DNA from: Oleomonas cavernae | Lineage (GTDB): Bacteria; Pseudomonadota; Alphaproteobacteria; Zavarziniales; Zavarziniaceae | Length of the DNA: 64,000 bases | NCBI RefSeq assembly: GCF_003590945.1 | Contig: NZ_QYUK01000011.1 | Coordinates: 3,256,909 to 3,320,908, forward strand | Reading direction: 5' to 3' | In this document: piece by piece, positions 1 to 8,372 of the stretch | Position numbering within the stretch: the stretch's first letter is position 1 | How the letters are laid out: each line of letters begins with the position of its first letter | Notes under the pieces: generated by a model | What the model was told of the DNA's origin: nothing | Database searches by the model: none | Seen by the model: the letters and a program-made list of their open reading frames with translations, nothing else | Translations under genes and position numbers: made by a program

Positions 1-630
1 AACCGGGCGGCGGAACGCTCGCCCCCCATCAAGCGCATGCTCGAGGCCGGCGTGAAGGTCGGCGCCGGTACCGATGCGACCCGCGTCGCCTCCTACAACC
101 CCTGGGTCTCGCTATCCTGGCTGGTGACCGGCAAGACCCTGGGCGGCCTTGCCCTCTACCCCGCCGCCAACCGGCTGGACCGCGAGGCGGCGCTGCGCCT
201 GTGGACCCTGGAGAACACCTGGTTCTCGACCGAAGTGGCCAAGAAGGGCCAGATCAAGGTGGGCCAACTGGCCGACCTGGCGGTGCTGTCGGACGATTAT
301 TTCGCGGTGCCCGAAGACGAGATCCAGGACATCACCTCGGTCCTGACCCTGCTGGGCGGCGAGCCGGTCTACAGCGACGGCGAGTTCAAGGACCTGGCCC
401 CGGCCCTGCCCCCGCCCATGCCCGACTGGTCGCCGGTGCGGCCCTACGGCGGCTATCAGAAGCGGGCGGGCAAGCCCGGCCGGCCCCAGGCCTTTGCCGC
501 CGCCTGCGGCTGTGCCAAGGCTTGCGGGGTCCATGGCCATGGCCACGCCGCGGTCCTGGCCACGGCGGCGCCCGCAGCCGATGAAGCCTCGTTCTGGGGC
601 GCGCTGGGCTGTTCGTGCTGGGCCTTCTGA
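1..630 (+). CDS. YtcJ-like metal-dependent amidohydrolase, C-terminal part
   Basis: The reading frame is open from base 1, so the true start lies outside the window. The visible 209 residues are the end of an amidohydrolase TIM barrel: a GTDAT motif supplies the usual metal-site/catalytic Asp, followed by the last strand region and the small beta-sandwich closing with KVGQLADLAVLSDDYF. This matches the YtcJ/Amidohydro_3 family, which hydrolyses C-N bonds in small amides; the substrate is unknown. After the normal family end there is an extra tail of about 45 residues rich in Cys and His (CGCAKACG, HGHGH, CSCWAF) that could bind metal. DoxX follows 10 nt after the stop. Confidence 0.8.
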   Translation, partial: NRAAERSPPIKRMLEAGVKVGAGTDATRVASYNPWVSLSWLVTGKTLGGLALYPAANRLDREAALRLWTLENTWFSTEVAKKGQIKVGQLADLAVLSDDYFAVPEDEIQDITSVLTLLGGEPVYSDGEFKDLAPALPPPMPDWSPVRPYGGYQKRAGKPGRPQAFAAACGCAKACGVHGHGHAAVLATAAPAADEASFWGALGCSCWAF

Positions 631-640
631 GGAGATGACG

Positions 641-1054
641 ATGAACCCGCCTGCCCCGATCGCCGCCCTCCTGGCCGTGCCCGGCCTGCAATTCCTGGCC
701 CGTCTGGCCCTGGCCTCGCCCTTCGCCATCAGCGGCCTGGTCAAGCTGACCGATTTCGCCGGGGCGACGGGCGAGGTTGCAGGCCTTGGCCTGGCGTCGC
801 CCGAACTGGTGGCCGGGGCGGTGATCGCTGCCCAGCTCGGCGGCTCGATCCTGTTCCTGACGGCAAGCTACTGCTGGCTGGGCGCCGGCATCCTGGCCGG
901 CTTCACCGTGGTGGCAACCCTGCTGGCCCATCCTTTCTGGGCCTTCGAGGGGCCCGAGCAGGGGCACCAGACCGCGACCTTCTTCGAGCATGTGGCGATC
1001 GTCGGCGGCTTTGCCGCGGCGGCCCTGCTGGTCAACGGCGGCCGCAGGTCATGA
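641..1054 (+). CDS. DoxX family membrane protein
   Basis: 137 residues with four hydrophobic segments, an early RLALASPFAISGLVKL segment typical of DoxX, and an HPFWAF motif. DoxX proteins are small inner-membrane proteins linked to redox or oxidative-stress functions; no reaction can be assigned. I chose ATG 641 over ATG 635 because the TGAGGAG ribosome site (628-634) abuts 635 but is well spaced from 641. The stop overlaps the next start as ATGA, so it is probably translated with the downstream MFS gene and co-transcribed with the amidohydrolase. Confidence 0.8.
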   Translation: MNPPAPIAALLAVPGLQFLARLALASPFAISGLVKLTDFAGATGEVAGLGLASPELVAGAVIAAQLGGSILFLTASYCWLGAGILAGFTVVATLLAHPFWAFEGPEQGHQTATFFEHVAIVGGFAAAALLVNGGRRS

Positions 1055-2649
1055 GCGCCACCCCGGTGCCCAAGCCCCCCGGCGCCTTCGCGCCGCTGCG
1101 CCATGGCGTTTTCACGGTTCTGTGGGTGGCCACCATCCTGGGCAATTCCGGCACCTTCATGCGCGACGTCGCCAGTTCCTGGCTGGTCGCCGACATGTCG
1201 GCCTCGCCGGCCGCGGTGGCCCTGGTCCAGGCCGCCGGCTCGCTGCCGATCTTCCTGCTGGCGATCCCCGCCGGTGTCCTGTCGGACATCCTGGACCGCC
1301 GACGCCTGCTGATCGCCATCCAGGTCGCCCTGACCGCGGTCAGCGCCCTGCTGATGCTGTTGGCGGCCACCAACGAGCTGACGGTCGAGATCCTGATCAG
1401 CCTGACCTTCGTCGGCGGCATCGGCGCCGCCCTGATGGGCCCGACCTGGCAGTCGATCGTGCCGGAACTGGTGCCCAGGGCCGACCTGCGCAGTGCCGTC
1501 GCCTTGAACTCCTTAGGATTCAACATCGCCCGCTCGATCGGCCCGGCCGTGGGCGGTCTGCTGCTGGCGAGTTTTGGCGCGGCGCTGACCTATGGCGCCG
1601 ATGTCGCCAGCTACCTGCTGGTGATCGCGGCCCTGGTCTGGTGGCGGCGCGCGCCCAAGACCGACGATGCCCTGCAGGAGCAGTTCGGCGGCGCCCTGCG
1701 CGCCGGCCTGCGCTATGCCCGGGCCAGCCGCGAGCTGCATGTGGTGCTGCTGCGCGCCGTGGTGTTCTTCGCCTTCGCCAGCGCCGTCTGGGCCCTGCTG
1801 CCGCTGATCGCGCGCAACCTGCTGGGTGGCGATGCCGGCTTCTACGGCCTGTTGCTGGCCGCGGTCGGGGTCGGTGCCATCGCCGGCGCCCTGGTGCTGC
1901 CCGCCGTGCGGGCCAGGCTGGACGGCGACGGCCTGCTGCTGGCGGCCGCCTTGATCGCGGCGGGCTCGATGGCGATCCTGGCCTTAGGCCCGCCGCAATG
2001 GCTGGCCATCGTGGTGCTGCTGATCCTGGGGGCCGGCTGGATCGCCGCGCTGACCACGATCAACGGCACGGTGCAGGCGATCCTGCCCAACTGGGTGCGC
2101 GGCCGCGGCCTGGCGATCTACCTCACCGTCTTCAACGGCGCCATGGCCGCCGGCAGCATCCTCTGGGGTGCCGTCGCCGACGGCGTCGGCGTGCCGGTAA
2201 CCCTGTACATCGCGGGCGGCGGCCTGACCCTGCTGGCCCTGGCCGCCCACCGCTTCAAGCTGCCCGGCGGCGAGGCCGACCTGACCCCGTCCAATCACTG
2301 GCCCGAGCCGCTGGTCGCCACCCCGATCGAGGGCGACCGCGGCCCGGTGCTGGTCACCATCGAATATCTGGTCGACCAGGCACAGCGCCCGGCCTTCCTC
2401 AAGGTCCTGCATCGCCTCTCGGCCGAGCGGCGGCGCGACGGCGCCTATTCCTGGGGCCTGACCGAGGATGCGGAGGACGCGACCCGCATCGTCGAATGGT
2501 TCCTGGTCGAATCCTGGATCGAGCACCTGCGCCAGCACGCCCGCGTCTCCAAGGCCGATGCCGACCTGCAAGGAGAGGCCCGCCGCTTCCACACCGGCGA
2601 CCAGCCCCCGGTGGTGCGCCACCTGCTGGGTATCACGGCGCGGCGCTGA
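1051..2649 (+). CDS. MFS transporter of the transmembrane secretion effector type (MFS_3)
   Basis: 532 residues. Residues 1-400 carry about twelve membrane segments with the MFS loop motif (DILDRRRLL). The last 120 residues form a soluble domain resembling an antibiotic-biosynthesis-monooxygenase fold (ending near RHLLGITARR), the arrangement typical of PF05977. These are inner-membrane exporters of siderophores or drugs; the substrate is not predictable. The start overlaps the DoxX stop (ATGA). The 3' end overlaps the convergent regulator gene by 17 bp. One Leu codon is TTA at 1513 and one at 1984, both followed by GG (see findings). Confidence 0.85.
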   Translation: MSATPVPKPPGAFAPLRHGVFTVLWVATILGNSGTFMRDVASSWLVADMSASPAAVALVQAAGSLPIFLLAIPAGVLSDILDRRRLLIAIQVALTAVSALLMLLAATNELTVEILISLTFVGGIGAALMGPTWQSIVPELVPRADLRSAVALNSLGFNIARSIGPAVGGLLLASFGAALTYGADVASYLLVIAALVWWRRAPKTDDALQEQFGGALRAGLRYARASRELHVVLLRAVVFFAFASAVWALLPLIARNLLGGDAGFYGLLLAAVGVGAIAGALVLPAVRARLDGDGLLLAAALIAAGSMAILALGPPQWLAIVVLLILGAGWIAALTTINGTVQAILPNWVRGRGLAIYLTVFNGAMAAGSILWGAVADGVGVPVTLYIAGGGLTLLALAAHRFKLPGGEADLTPSNHWPEPLVATPIEGDRGPVLVTIEYLVDQAQRPAFLKVLHRLSAERRRDGAYSWGLTEDAEDATRIVEWFLVESWIEHLRQHARVSKADADLQGEARRFHTGDQPPVVRHLLGITARR

Positions 2650-3607
2650 ACCGGCGGCGATAGTCGCCGGGCGACAGGCCCGTCACCTTGTGGAACACCT
2701 TGCGAAACGCGCCCGGATCGGCATAGCCGACGCTCCAGGCGACCTGGTCGACGGTGCGGCTGGTAAACTCCAGCAGCTCACGGGCCTTGCCGACGCGCAG
2801 TTGCTGGCAGTATTCGGTGGGCTTCAGGCCGGTCGCCTTGTGGAAGCGGCGCAGGAAGGTGCGCTCGCCCAGGCCGGCACGCTGCGCCATTTCGAGGATC
2901 GTGACCTGTGCCATTCCCTGCGCCTGAAGCCAGTGCTGGACCTTCAGCACCGCCTCGTCGCCATGGCGCAGGCGGGGGGCGAAATTGCTGTAGTAGCGCT
3001 GCTCACGCCCCGGCGGATCGACCAGCAGGAAGCGCGCGGTCGCCATCATCACGGTCGGGCCCAGCAGCCGGTCGACCAGGCGCAGCCCCAGGTCGGTCCA
3101 GGCCATCACCCCGCCCGCGGTGATGACGTCGCCGTCGTCGATGATCAGCTTGTCGGTATCGACCAGGACCGCGGGAAAACGCTGGGCCAGCACGTCGGTA
3201 TAGCTCCAGTGCGTGGTCGCCGCGCGGCCGTCCAGCAGGCCGGTCTGCGCCAGCAGGAAGGTCCCGGCGCAGACCGAGCACAAAATGCTGCCGCCGCCAT
3301 GGCGCTCGCTCAGCCAGCGGGCCAGCGGCGCGGCATCGTCCGGCGGGGCGCCCAGGCTGGGCGGCACGACGATCACGGCCGGGCCGCTGGGCAAATGGGG
3401 ATGGCTATCGGCGACGCAGGCCACGGCGCCGTCCGGCGGCCTTGCGCACCATTGGCTGACCCGCAGGCCGGGCAGGCTGCGGCCGGCGCGCTCGCCCGCC
3501 AGCCGGCTGGCCACGGTGAACAGGTCGGTCAGGCCGTGAATCGCCGCGAGCTGAACCCCCGGATAAAGCAGGAGGCCGATTTCGGCCGGATCGCCGTCCA
3601 CGGTCAT
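2633..3607 (-). CDS. GlxA family transcriptional regulator (DJ-1/PfpI plus AraC HTH)
   Basis: 324 residues. The N-terminal half is a class-I glutamine amidotransferase-like (DJ-1/PfpI) domain with the nucleophile-elbow cysteine in SVCAGTFLLAQTG. The C-terminal 100 residues are an AraC double HTH (LGERTFLRRFHKATGLKPTEY, then VAWSVGYADPGAFRKVFHKVTG). This architecture defines GlxA-type activators sensing small amine or amide metabolites. It is divergent from the isochorismatase-like hydrolase at 3714 (106 bp between starts), its most likely target. The effector is unknown. Confidence 0.88.
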   Translation of the reverse strand: MTVDGDPAEIGLLLYPGVQLAAIHGLTDLFTVASRLAGERAGRSLPGLRVSQWCARPPDGAVACVADSHPHLPSGPAVIVVPPSLGAPPDDAAPLARWLSERHGGGSILCSVCAGTFLLAQTGLLDGRAATTHWSYTDVLAQRFPAVLVDTDKLIIDDGDVITAGGVMAWTDLGLRLVDRLLGPTVMMATARFLLVDPPGREQRYYSNFAPRLRHGDEAVLKVQHWLQAQGMAQVTILEMAQRAGLGERTFLRRFHKATGLKPTEYCQQLRVGKARELLEFTSRTVDQVAWSVGYADPGAFRKVFHKVTGLSPGDYRRRFSAAP

Positions 3608-3713
3608 TTGTCAGTTTTGCCCTGAATAATGTCGGTTCCGCCAATCCGCAGCATGCGCCGTTCCGGCTATTCCTGCCAGCACCAGTAGATGGCAAGGCAC
3701 AAGGAACAGACAC

Positions 3714-4262
3714 ATGACCAAGCAGGCCCTCATCGTCGTCGACATCCAGAACGACTACTTTCCCGGCGGCAAGTGGCCGCTGCACGAGATGGACGCGGCC
3801 GCGGACAATGCCGCCCGCCTGATCGCCGCCGCGCGCGCCAAGGGTGACCTCGTCGTCCACGTCCGCCACGAATTCGCCACCGCCGAGGCGCCGTTCTTCG
3901 CGCCGGGCTCGCCGGGGGCGGCGATCCACGCCAAGGTGCACAACCAGGACAGCGAGCCGGTGGTGCTGAAGCACCAGGTCAATGCCTTCCGCGATACCGG
4001 GCTCGAGCCCCTGCTCGATGCCGCCGGCATCGAAGAGGTCGTGATCTGCGGCGCCATGAGCCACATGTGCGTCGACGCCGCGACCAGGGCCGCCGCCGAC
4101 CTGGGCTACAAGGTCACGGTCATCCACGATGCCTGCGCCTCGCGCGATCTCGACTTCAACGGCGTCCAGGTGCCGGCCGCCCAGGCCCATGCGGCGTTCA
4201 TGGCGGCGCTGGGCTTTGCCTATGCCACCTTGTCCTCCACCCGCGACCATCTCGCCGCCTGA
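3714..4262 (+). CDS. Isochorismatase-family cysteine hydrolase
   Basis: 182 residues. The Asp-Lys-Cys triad of the family is visible: D10 in LIVVDIQNDYF, Lys in VVLKHQVNAF, and C119 in SHMCVDAATR. The family includes nicotinamidase, N-carbamoylsarcosine amidase and biuret or ureide hydrolases, so the substrate is probably a small amide. AAGGAACAG upstream provides a ribosome site. Divergent pairing with the GlxA-type regulator suggests inducible expression. Confidence 0.86.
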   Translation: MTKQALIVVDIQNDYFPGGKWPLHEMDAAADNAARLIAAARAKGDLVVHVRHEFATAEAPFFAPGSPGAAIHAKVHNQDSEPVVLKHQVNAFRDTGLEPLLDAAGIEEVVICGAMSHMCVDAATRAAADLGYKVTVIHDACASRDLDFNGVQVPAAQAHAAFMAALGFAYATLSSTRDHLAA

Positions 4263-4272
4263 TCGCGGCGGG

Positions 4273-5121
4273 TCAATCCTTCAGGAAGGCGGCGAAGGCC
4301 TGGGCGTGGTCGGGGTGCCAGCGTGACAGGGGCGGGCGATTTTCCACGATGTCGCCCGCCGCCCACAGGATGCGCCGCTCATCGAGCGCACGGGGCACCT
4401 CGTTGTCGGGACACAGGATGTAGAAGTCGCCGGCCTCGAGCCTCGCCAGCATGAAGTCGACGGTTTCCTCCGCCGTCCAGGCCCCGGCGGGCTTCTCCGT
4501 CCGGCCCTTGGCCGTCAGCCCGGTGAAGACGAAGCCGGGGATCAGCAGGTGGGCGCTCAGCCTGGCACCGGGGGTGTTGCGCAACTCGTGCTGCAAGGCC
4601 TCGGTAAAGGCCTTCACCCCGGCCTTGGAGATATTGTAGGCGGGATCGCCCGGCGGCGTGGTGATGCCCTGCTTGGAGCCGGTGTTGATGACCAGGCCGG
4701 GGCGGCCGCAGGCGATCATGCCGGGCACGAAGACCTGGGTGCCGTTGATCACGCCCCACAGGTTGACCTCCAGCACCCGCTGCCAGTTCTCGCGCGGGCC
4801 GGTGATGGTGCTGCCCGGCTGGACACCGGCATTGTTCATCAGGATGTCGGTGCCGCCGAAGCGCGCGTTCACCGCGGCCTCCAGCGCCTGGAGATCGTCA
4901 AGCTTGCCGACATCGGTAGCGCAGGCCATCACGCTGTCACCACCCCCGGGTGCTGCGGCGGCCACGGCCAGCGCCGCCTGGGTCAGCCGTTCGCCGCCCA
5001 GATCGGCGAGGCAGACCTTCAGGCCAAGGCCGGCAAAGCGCGTGGCGGCCGCAAGGCCGATGCCGCCGGCCGCCCCGGTGACGACGGCGACGGCATTTTC
5101 TGTAAAGGCTGGATGGGCCAC
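4273..5121 (-). CDS. SDR family oxidoreductase
   Basis: 282 residues with the Rossmann motif TGAAGGIG near the N terminus, the NNAG motif, a catalytic Ser in TGSKQ and the YNISK catalytic Tyr/Lys pair: a classical short-chain dehydrogenase. The substrate is unknown. I start it at GTG 5121 because a perfect AGGAGG lies six bases upstream; a longer ORF running to 5226 has no such site and adds residues foreign to the family. It converges on the isochorismatase-like gene (10 bp gap) and is divergent from the SRPBCC gene. Confidence 0.87.
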   Translation of the reverse strand: MAHPAFTENAVAVVTGAAGGIGLAAATRFAGLGLKVCLADLGGERLTQAALAVAAAAPGGGDSVMACATDVGKLDDLQALEAAVNARFGGTDILMNNAGVQPGSTITGPRENWQRVLEVNLWGVINGTQVFVPGMIACGRPGLVINTGSKQGITTPPGDPAYNISKAGVKAFTEALQHELRNTPGARLSAHLLIPGFVFTGLTAKGRTEKPAGAWTAEETVDFMLARLEAGDFYILCPDNEVPRALDERRILWAAGDIVENRPPLSRWHPDHAQAFAAFLKD

Positions 5122-5225
5122 GCAAACCTCCTGCGTCCGACGCGAAAAAATCGGGGCAACCTGTCGGAACCCGTCCCCCGGCCGCGTCCTTGGGCTATGA
5201 AACCACTTGGGCCCGGAGAATGCCA

Positions 5226-5687
5226 ATGACCACCACCGACCGCGACCTGATCCTGACCCGCCTGATCGATGCCTCGCCCGACAAGCTGTTCCGGGCCTGG
5301 ACCGAACCTGAACTGATGAAACAGTGGTTCGCCCCGCTGCCCTGGACCACGCCGCATGCGGAAGTGGATCTCCGTCCGGGCGGCAGCAGCCTGGTGGTGA
5401 TGCGCGGGCCCGACGGCACCGAGTTTCCCAACCCCGGCGTCTACCTCGAGGTGGTGAAGAACAGGCGCCTGGTCGCCACCGACGCCTATACGCAAGCCTG
5501 GGTGCCGTCGGCCAAACCGTTCATGACGCTGGTGCTGACCTTCGAGGAGGAGGGCGGCAAGACCCGCTACACCGCCCTGGCCCGGCACTGGACGGTCGAA
5601 GACCGTGAAGCCCACGAGAAAATGGGCTTCCACGAAGGCTGGGGGATCTGCACCGACCAGTTGGAAGCCCTGGTCAAGACCCTGTAA
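5226..5687 (+). CDS. SRPBCC domain protein (AHSA1-like)
   Basis: 153 residues beginning with the family pattern TRLIDASPDKLFRAWTEPELMKQWFAP and ending with a helix after GWGICTDQLEAL. The START/Bet v1-like fold holds a hydrophobic ligand; many members have no assigned ligand. GGAG at 5215-5218 favours ATG 5226 over ATG 5220. A hairpin terminator follows directly. Confidence 0.85.
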   Translation: MTTTDRDLILTRLIDASPDKLFRAWTEPELMKQWFAPLPWTTPHAEVDLRPGGSSLVVMRGPDGTEFPNPGVYLEVVKNRRLVATDAYTQAWVPSAKPFMTLVLTFEEEGGKTRYTALARHWTVEDREAHEKMGFHEGWGICTDQLEALVKTL

Positions 5688-5692
5688 CGCAA

Positions 5693-5716
5693 AGGGGGAC
5701 GGCATGCCGTCCCCCT
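5693..5716. terminator. Bidirectional hairpin between convergent genes
   Basis: A 24-bp perfect palindrome (AAGGGGGACGGC-type arms meeting at GCATGC without a loop spacer) lies 5 bp after the SRPBCC stop and 20 bp before the stop of the convergent DUF2076 gene. There is no long T tract. Position and symmetry fit a shared transcription stop. Confidence 0.6.
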
Positions 5717-5736
5717 CGCGATGCGACGGATGCCGC

Positions 5737-6252
5737 TCAGAACTCGCCGCCGCCGAAGTCGCCGCCGTCATCGAAGCCCGGGTCTTCGGCGCCGGGATCC
5801 TCCGCCCCCGGATCTTCGGCGGCCTGGGCCTCACCGCCCAGCATGCCGGCGATGGCGTTGCCCAGCAGGACACCGCCGGCAACCCCCATCGCGGTCTGCG
5901 CGGCCCCTGCCAGGAAGCCGCCGCCGCCCCGCTGCATCTCGCCCGGCGGATAGGGCTGCTGCTGGGCCCGCCGCGGCCGCGGCGGCTGGCGGCTGCTGCC
6001 GCCGAACAGGGCCGAAAACAGCCCGCCCGAGGGCCGCGCCTGTTCGAGTTCCTCGATCCGGGCCTGGGCGGCTTCGAGCGCCTGTTCCTGAACCACGATG
6101 GTCTGCGCCATGTAGTAGGGCGCCGCCGGCTGGGCGGCGACCTGTTCGCGGATATAGGCCTCGGCCTGGGCGTCGCGGGGCGGCGCTTGCCGCTCCACGT
6201 CGGCAAGCTTGCCGAACAGCGATTGAATCGCCTGCTGGTCGTTCTTGTCCAT
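5737..6252 (-). CDS. DUF2076 domain protein
   Basis: 171 residues. The N-terminal part (DQQAIQSLFGKLADVE, then a coiled segment with EQALEAAQARIEELEQ) matches DUF2076/COG3416. The middle is Arg/Gln/Pro-rich, followed by a Gly/Ala hydrophobic stretch (GGVLLGNAIAGMLGG) and an acidic tail containing the repeat AEDPG three times. The function is unknown; the family is probably periplasmic or membrane-attached. It lies 21 bp after the BI-1 gene and is probably in the same transcript. Confidence 0.82.
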   Translation of the reverse strand: MDKNDQQAIQSLFGKLADVERQAPPRDAQAEAYIREQVAAQPAAPYYMAQTIVVQEQALEAAQARIEELEQARPSGGLFSALFGGSSRQPPRPRRAQQQPYPPGEMQRGGGGFLAGAAQTAMGVAGGVLLGNAIAGMLGGEAQAAEDPGAEDPGAEDPGFDDGGDFGGGEF

Positions 6253-6273
6253 GGCTGCGCGTACTCCTTGCCG

Positions 6274-6990
6274 TTACTCCCGCTCGCCGGTCAGATTCAG
6301 CAGAAGCTGGAAGATGTTGACGAAGTTGAGGTAGAGCGAAAGCGCGCCGAAGACGGCCAGCTTCTGCTGTGATTCCGCGTCCTGGTGCTCGGCATACTGC
6401 TCCTTGATGGTCTGGGTGTCCCAGGCGGTGAGGCCCAGGAAGACCAGGATGCCGGCGACCGAGACGATGAACTGCAGCATGGTCGAGCCGATGAAGATAT
6501 TGACCACGCTGGCGATGATCACGCCGATCAGGCCCATGATCAGGAACGACGAGAACTGCCGCAGGTCGCGCTTCGTCGTGTAACCATAGAGGCTCATGCC
6601 GCCGAACATGCCGGCCGCGATGAAGAAGGTGCGCGCGATCGAGGTGCCGGTGAAGACCAGGAACACCGCCGACAGCGACAGGCCCATCACCGCGCAGAAG
6701 GCCCAGAACATGGCCTGGGCGCCCGCCGCCGACATGGTCTGCATGCGGAACGAGAACAACAGGATGAAGGCCAGCGGCGCCAGCATCACCACCCACTTGA
6801 GCGGGGTCGAGAAGATCGGCACATAGAGGGCGGGGACCGAGGCCACGGTGAAGGCCACGAGGCCGGTCAGTACCAAGCCCAGGGCCATGTAGTTGAAGAT
6901 GCGCAGCATATGCTTGCGCAGGCCCTCGTCGAACAGGGCGGTCTGCCGGGCGGCATAGTCGGTACGCGTACCGAAATTGGGTGAATTCAT
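6274..6990 (-). CDS. Bax inhibitor-1 (BI-1/YccA) family inner-membrane protein
   Basis: 238 residues with seven hydrophobic segments and BI-1 signatures (GLSLSAVFLVFTGTSI, GYTTKRDL, a C-terminal FVNIFQLLLNL). Bacterial members are inner-membrane proteins, some modulating FtsH or acting as Ca2+ leak channels. The start at 6990 is set by AAGGAG eight bases upstream; the longer ORF reaching 7575 is out-of-frame shadow of the anti-sigma gene. 19 bp separate it from that gene. Confidence 0.88.
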   Translation of the reverse strand: MNSPNFGTRTDYAARQTALFDEGLRKHMLRIFNYMALGLVLTGLVAFTVASVPALYVPIFSTPLKWVVMLAPLAFILLFSFRMQTMSAAGAQAMFWAFCAVMGLSLSAVFLVFTGTSIARTFFIAAGMFGGMSLYGYTTKRDLRQFSSFLIMGLIGVIIASVVNIFIGSTMLQFIVSVAGILVFLGLTAWDTQTIKEQYAEHQDAESQQKLAVFGALSLYLNFVNIFQLLLNLTGERE

Positions 6991-7009
6991 CGCAAGCACT
7001 CCTTGGGGG

Positions 7010-7783
7010 CTAGTAAAGTGAATCGGCAAGCCGCGCGGCGGCGCGGCCCAGTTTCTCGGCATCGGTCCGGGCGACCAGGGCATAGGCGACCTCGCCGACC
7101 TGGAAATACGAGGCGGCGGCATCCCCGGCCTCGAGATCGGTGGGCGGGACGACGTCGAAGCTGCCGGGCCGAACCGCGAACAGGGACAGGATGCCGAAGT
7201 CGTCGGTCTCGAAGGACATCTCCACGCTGGGGCCGAACTGCGACGGGTAGATCTGCACGTCGCGCACGCGCCAGTCCTGCGGCAGGGCGGGCATGACGAT
7301 GCCGGTCGCCGTGCGGATCTCGGCCGGGTCATAGGCCGCGACCCGCGGCTGCGAAGCCATCGCGGCCCGCACGGTCGAGGTCTTGTGGGCGCGCAGCGCA
7401 TCCTCGACATAGGCCGGCGTCGGGGTCGAGGCCACCACCGGGGAAATCGAGGCCGGCCCCAGCACGCCATGGGCCAGCCAGCCAGCCCCCAGCAGCAGGA
7501 AGACCGCGGCCATGCGCCGAAGCCGCTCCAGCATGCCGCCGGCCGCCAGGCCCCGCTGCAACCGCCGCGCCGCATCGCCGGTTGCCGGCCGGCCGCTGCC
7601 GCCCTGCCCCGCCAGCGCCACGCGCAACTCGTCGCGGGCCCGCAGGTCCGCCATCACCCGGGCAGCGTCGCCCGGGTGGGCCGACAGGAAGGCTTCGACC
7701 TCGATGCGCCGCGTCACCTCGAGCTGATCATCGACATAGGCGTCGAGGTCGCCCTCAACCACGGGATCACGGGGTTCTGTCAT
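7010..7783 (-). CDS. Anti-sigma factor, membrane-anchored
   Basis: 257 residues. An N-terminal cytoplasmic domain (LDAYVDDQLEVTRRIEVEAFLSAHP) has the form of a ZAS-like anti-sigma domain, but its zinc Cys/His are not obvious. One transmembrane helix (MAAVFLLLGAGWLAHGVLG, about residues 110-128) is followed by a periplasmic domain. It overlaps the upstream ECF sigma gene by 17 bp, the usual coupling of a sigma factor with its inhibitor. GGAGG precedes ATG 7783. Confidence 0.8.
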   Translation of the reverse strand: MTEPRDPVVEGDLDAYVDDQLEVTRRIEVEAFLSAHPGDAARVMADLRARDELRVALAGQGGSGRPATGDAARRLQRGLAAGGMLERLRRMAAVFLLLGAGWLAHGVLGPASISPVVASTPTPAYVEDALRAHKTSTVRAAMASQPRVAAYDPAEIRTATGIVMPALPQDWRVRDVQIYPSQFGPSVEMSFETDDFGILSLFAVRPGSFDVVPPTDLEAGDAAASYFQVGEVAYALVARTDAEKLGRAAARLADSLY

Positions 7784-8327
7784 CACGGCCTCCGACAATC
7801 CGCAGATGGCTGGTCGATGTGTCGCCCCCGGCATTCTCTCCCCCGGCATCCTCCATCGCGCGCAGGGCGGCGCGCGCGCGCGCGATGCGGGACATCAAGG
7901 TGCCCAGCGGAATGGCCAGCGCCTCGGCCGCCTCCAGGTAGGACAGGCCTTCGATGGCGACGAGGTGGAGCGCTGCCCGCTGTTCCGGGGGCAATTGATA
8001 GAAAGCGTCGCGCACCTGGGCCAGGCGCACGGCATGGTCCTGCGGCGGGGCGACACTGGTACCGGCCAGTTGCCCGGCTGCATCCTCGCGCGCCGCCTCG
8101 GCCTGGCGCGCGCGCTGCCTGTCGATGAAGACATTGTGCAGGATCGACAGCAGCCAGGCGCGCAGGTTGCCGCCCCGCCGGAACGAGCCGCGGCGCTCGT
8201 AGGCGCGCAACAAGGCGTCATGCACGAGGTCTTCGGCCTCGCCGGCATCGCGCGTCAGCGCTCGGGCATAGCGCCGCAGCGAGCCGAGCTGGCCGATGAC
8301 ATCGAAACGGGACTTGGGCGACACCAT
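7767..8327 (-). CDS. ECF-type sigma-70 family RNA polymerase sigma factor
   Basis: 186 residues. Region 2 is visible as YARALTRDAGEAEDLVHDALLRAYERR ... NLRAWLLSILHNVFIDRQR. Region 4 is visible as LPPEQRAALHLVAIEGLSYLEAAEALAIPLGTLMSRIARAR. It presumably directs RNA polymerase to envelope or stress genes and is held by the anti-sigma factor encoded directly downstream. No clear ribosome site distinguishes ATG 8327 from ATG 8345. No GGAAC-type autoregulatory promoter was recognised upstream. Confidence 0.88.
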   Translation of the reverse strand: MVSPKSRFDVIGQLGSLRRYARALTRDAGEAEDLVHDALLRAYERRGSFRRGGNLRAWLLSILHNVFIDRQRARQAEAAREDAAGQLAGTSVAPPQDHAVRLAQVRDAFYQLPPEQRAALHLVAIEGLSYLEAAEALAIPLGTLMSRIARARAALRAMEDAGGENAGGDTSTSHLRIVGGRDDRTP

Positions 8328-8372
8328 GCTTGATATACGGAGCACGGCGGCGTTTTCATCCCCGGGCGCCAG

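Noticed and set aside
6991-7575. 195-residue N-terminal extension of the BI-1 gene
   Set aside because: It is out-of-frame shadow of the anti-sigma gene, has no family similarity, and AAGGAG sits in front of ATG 6990.
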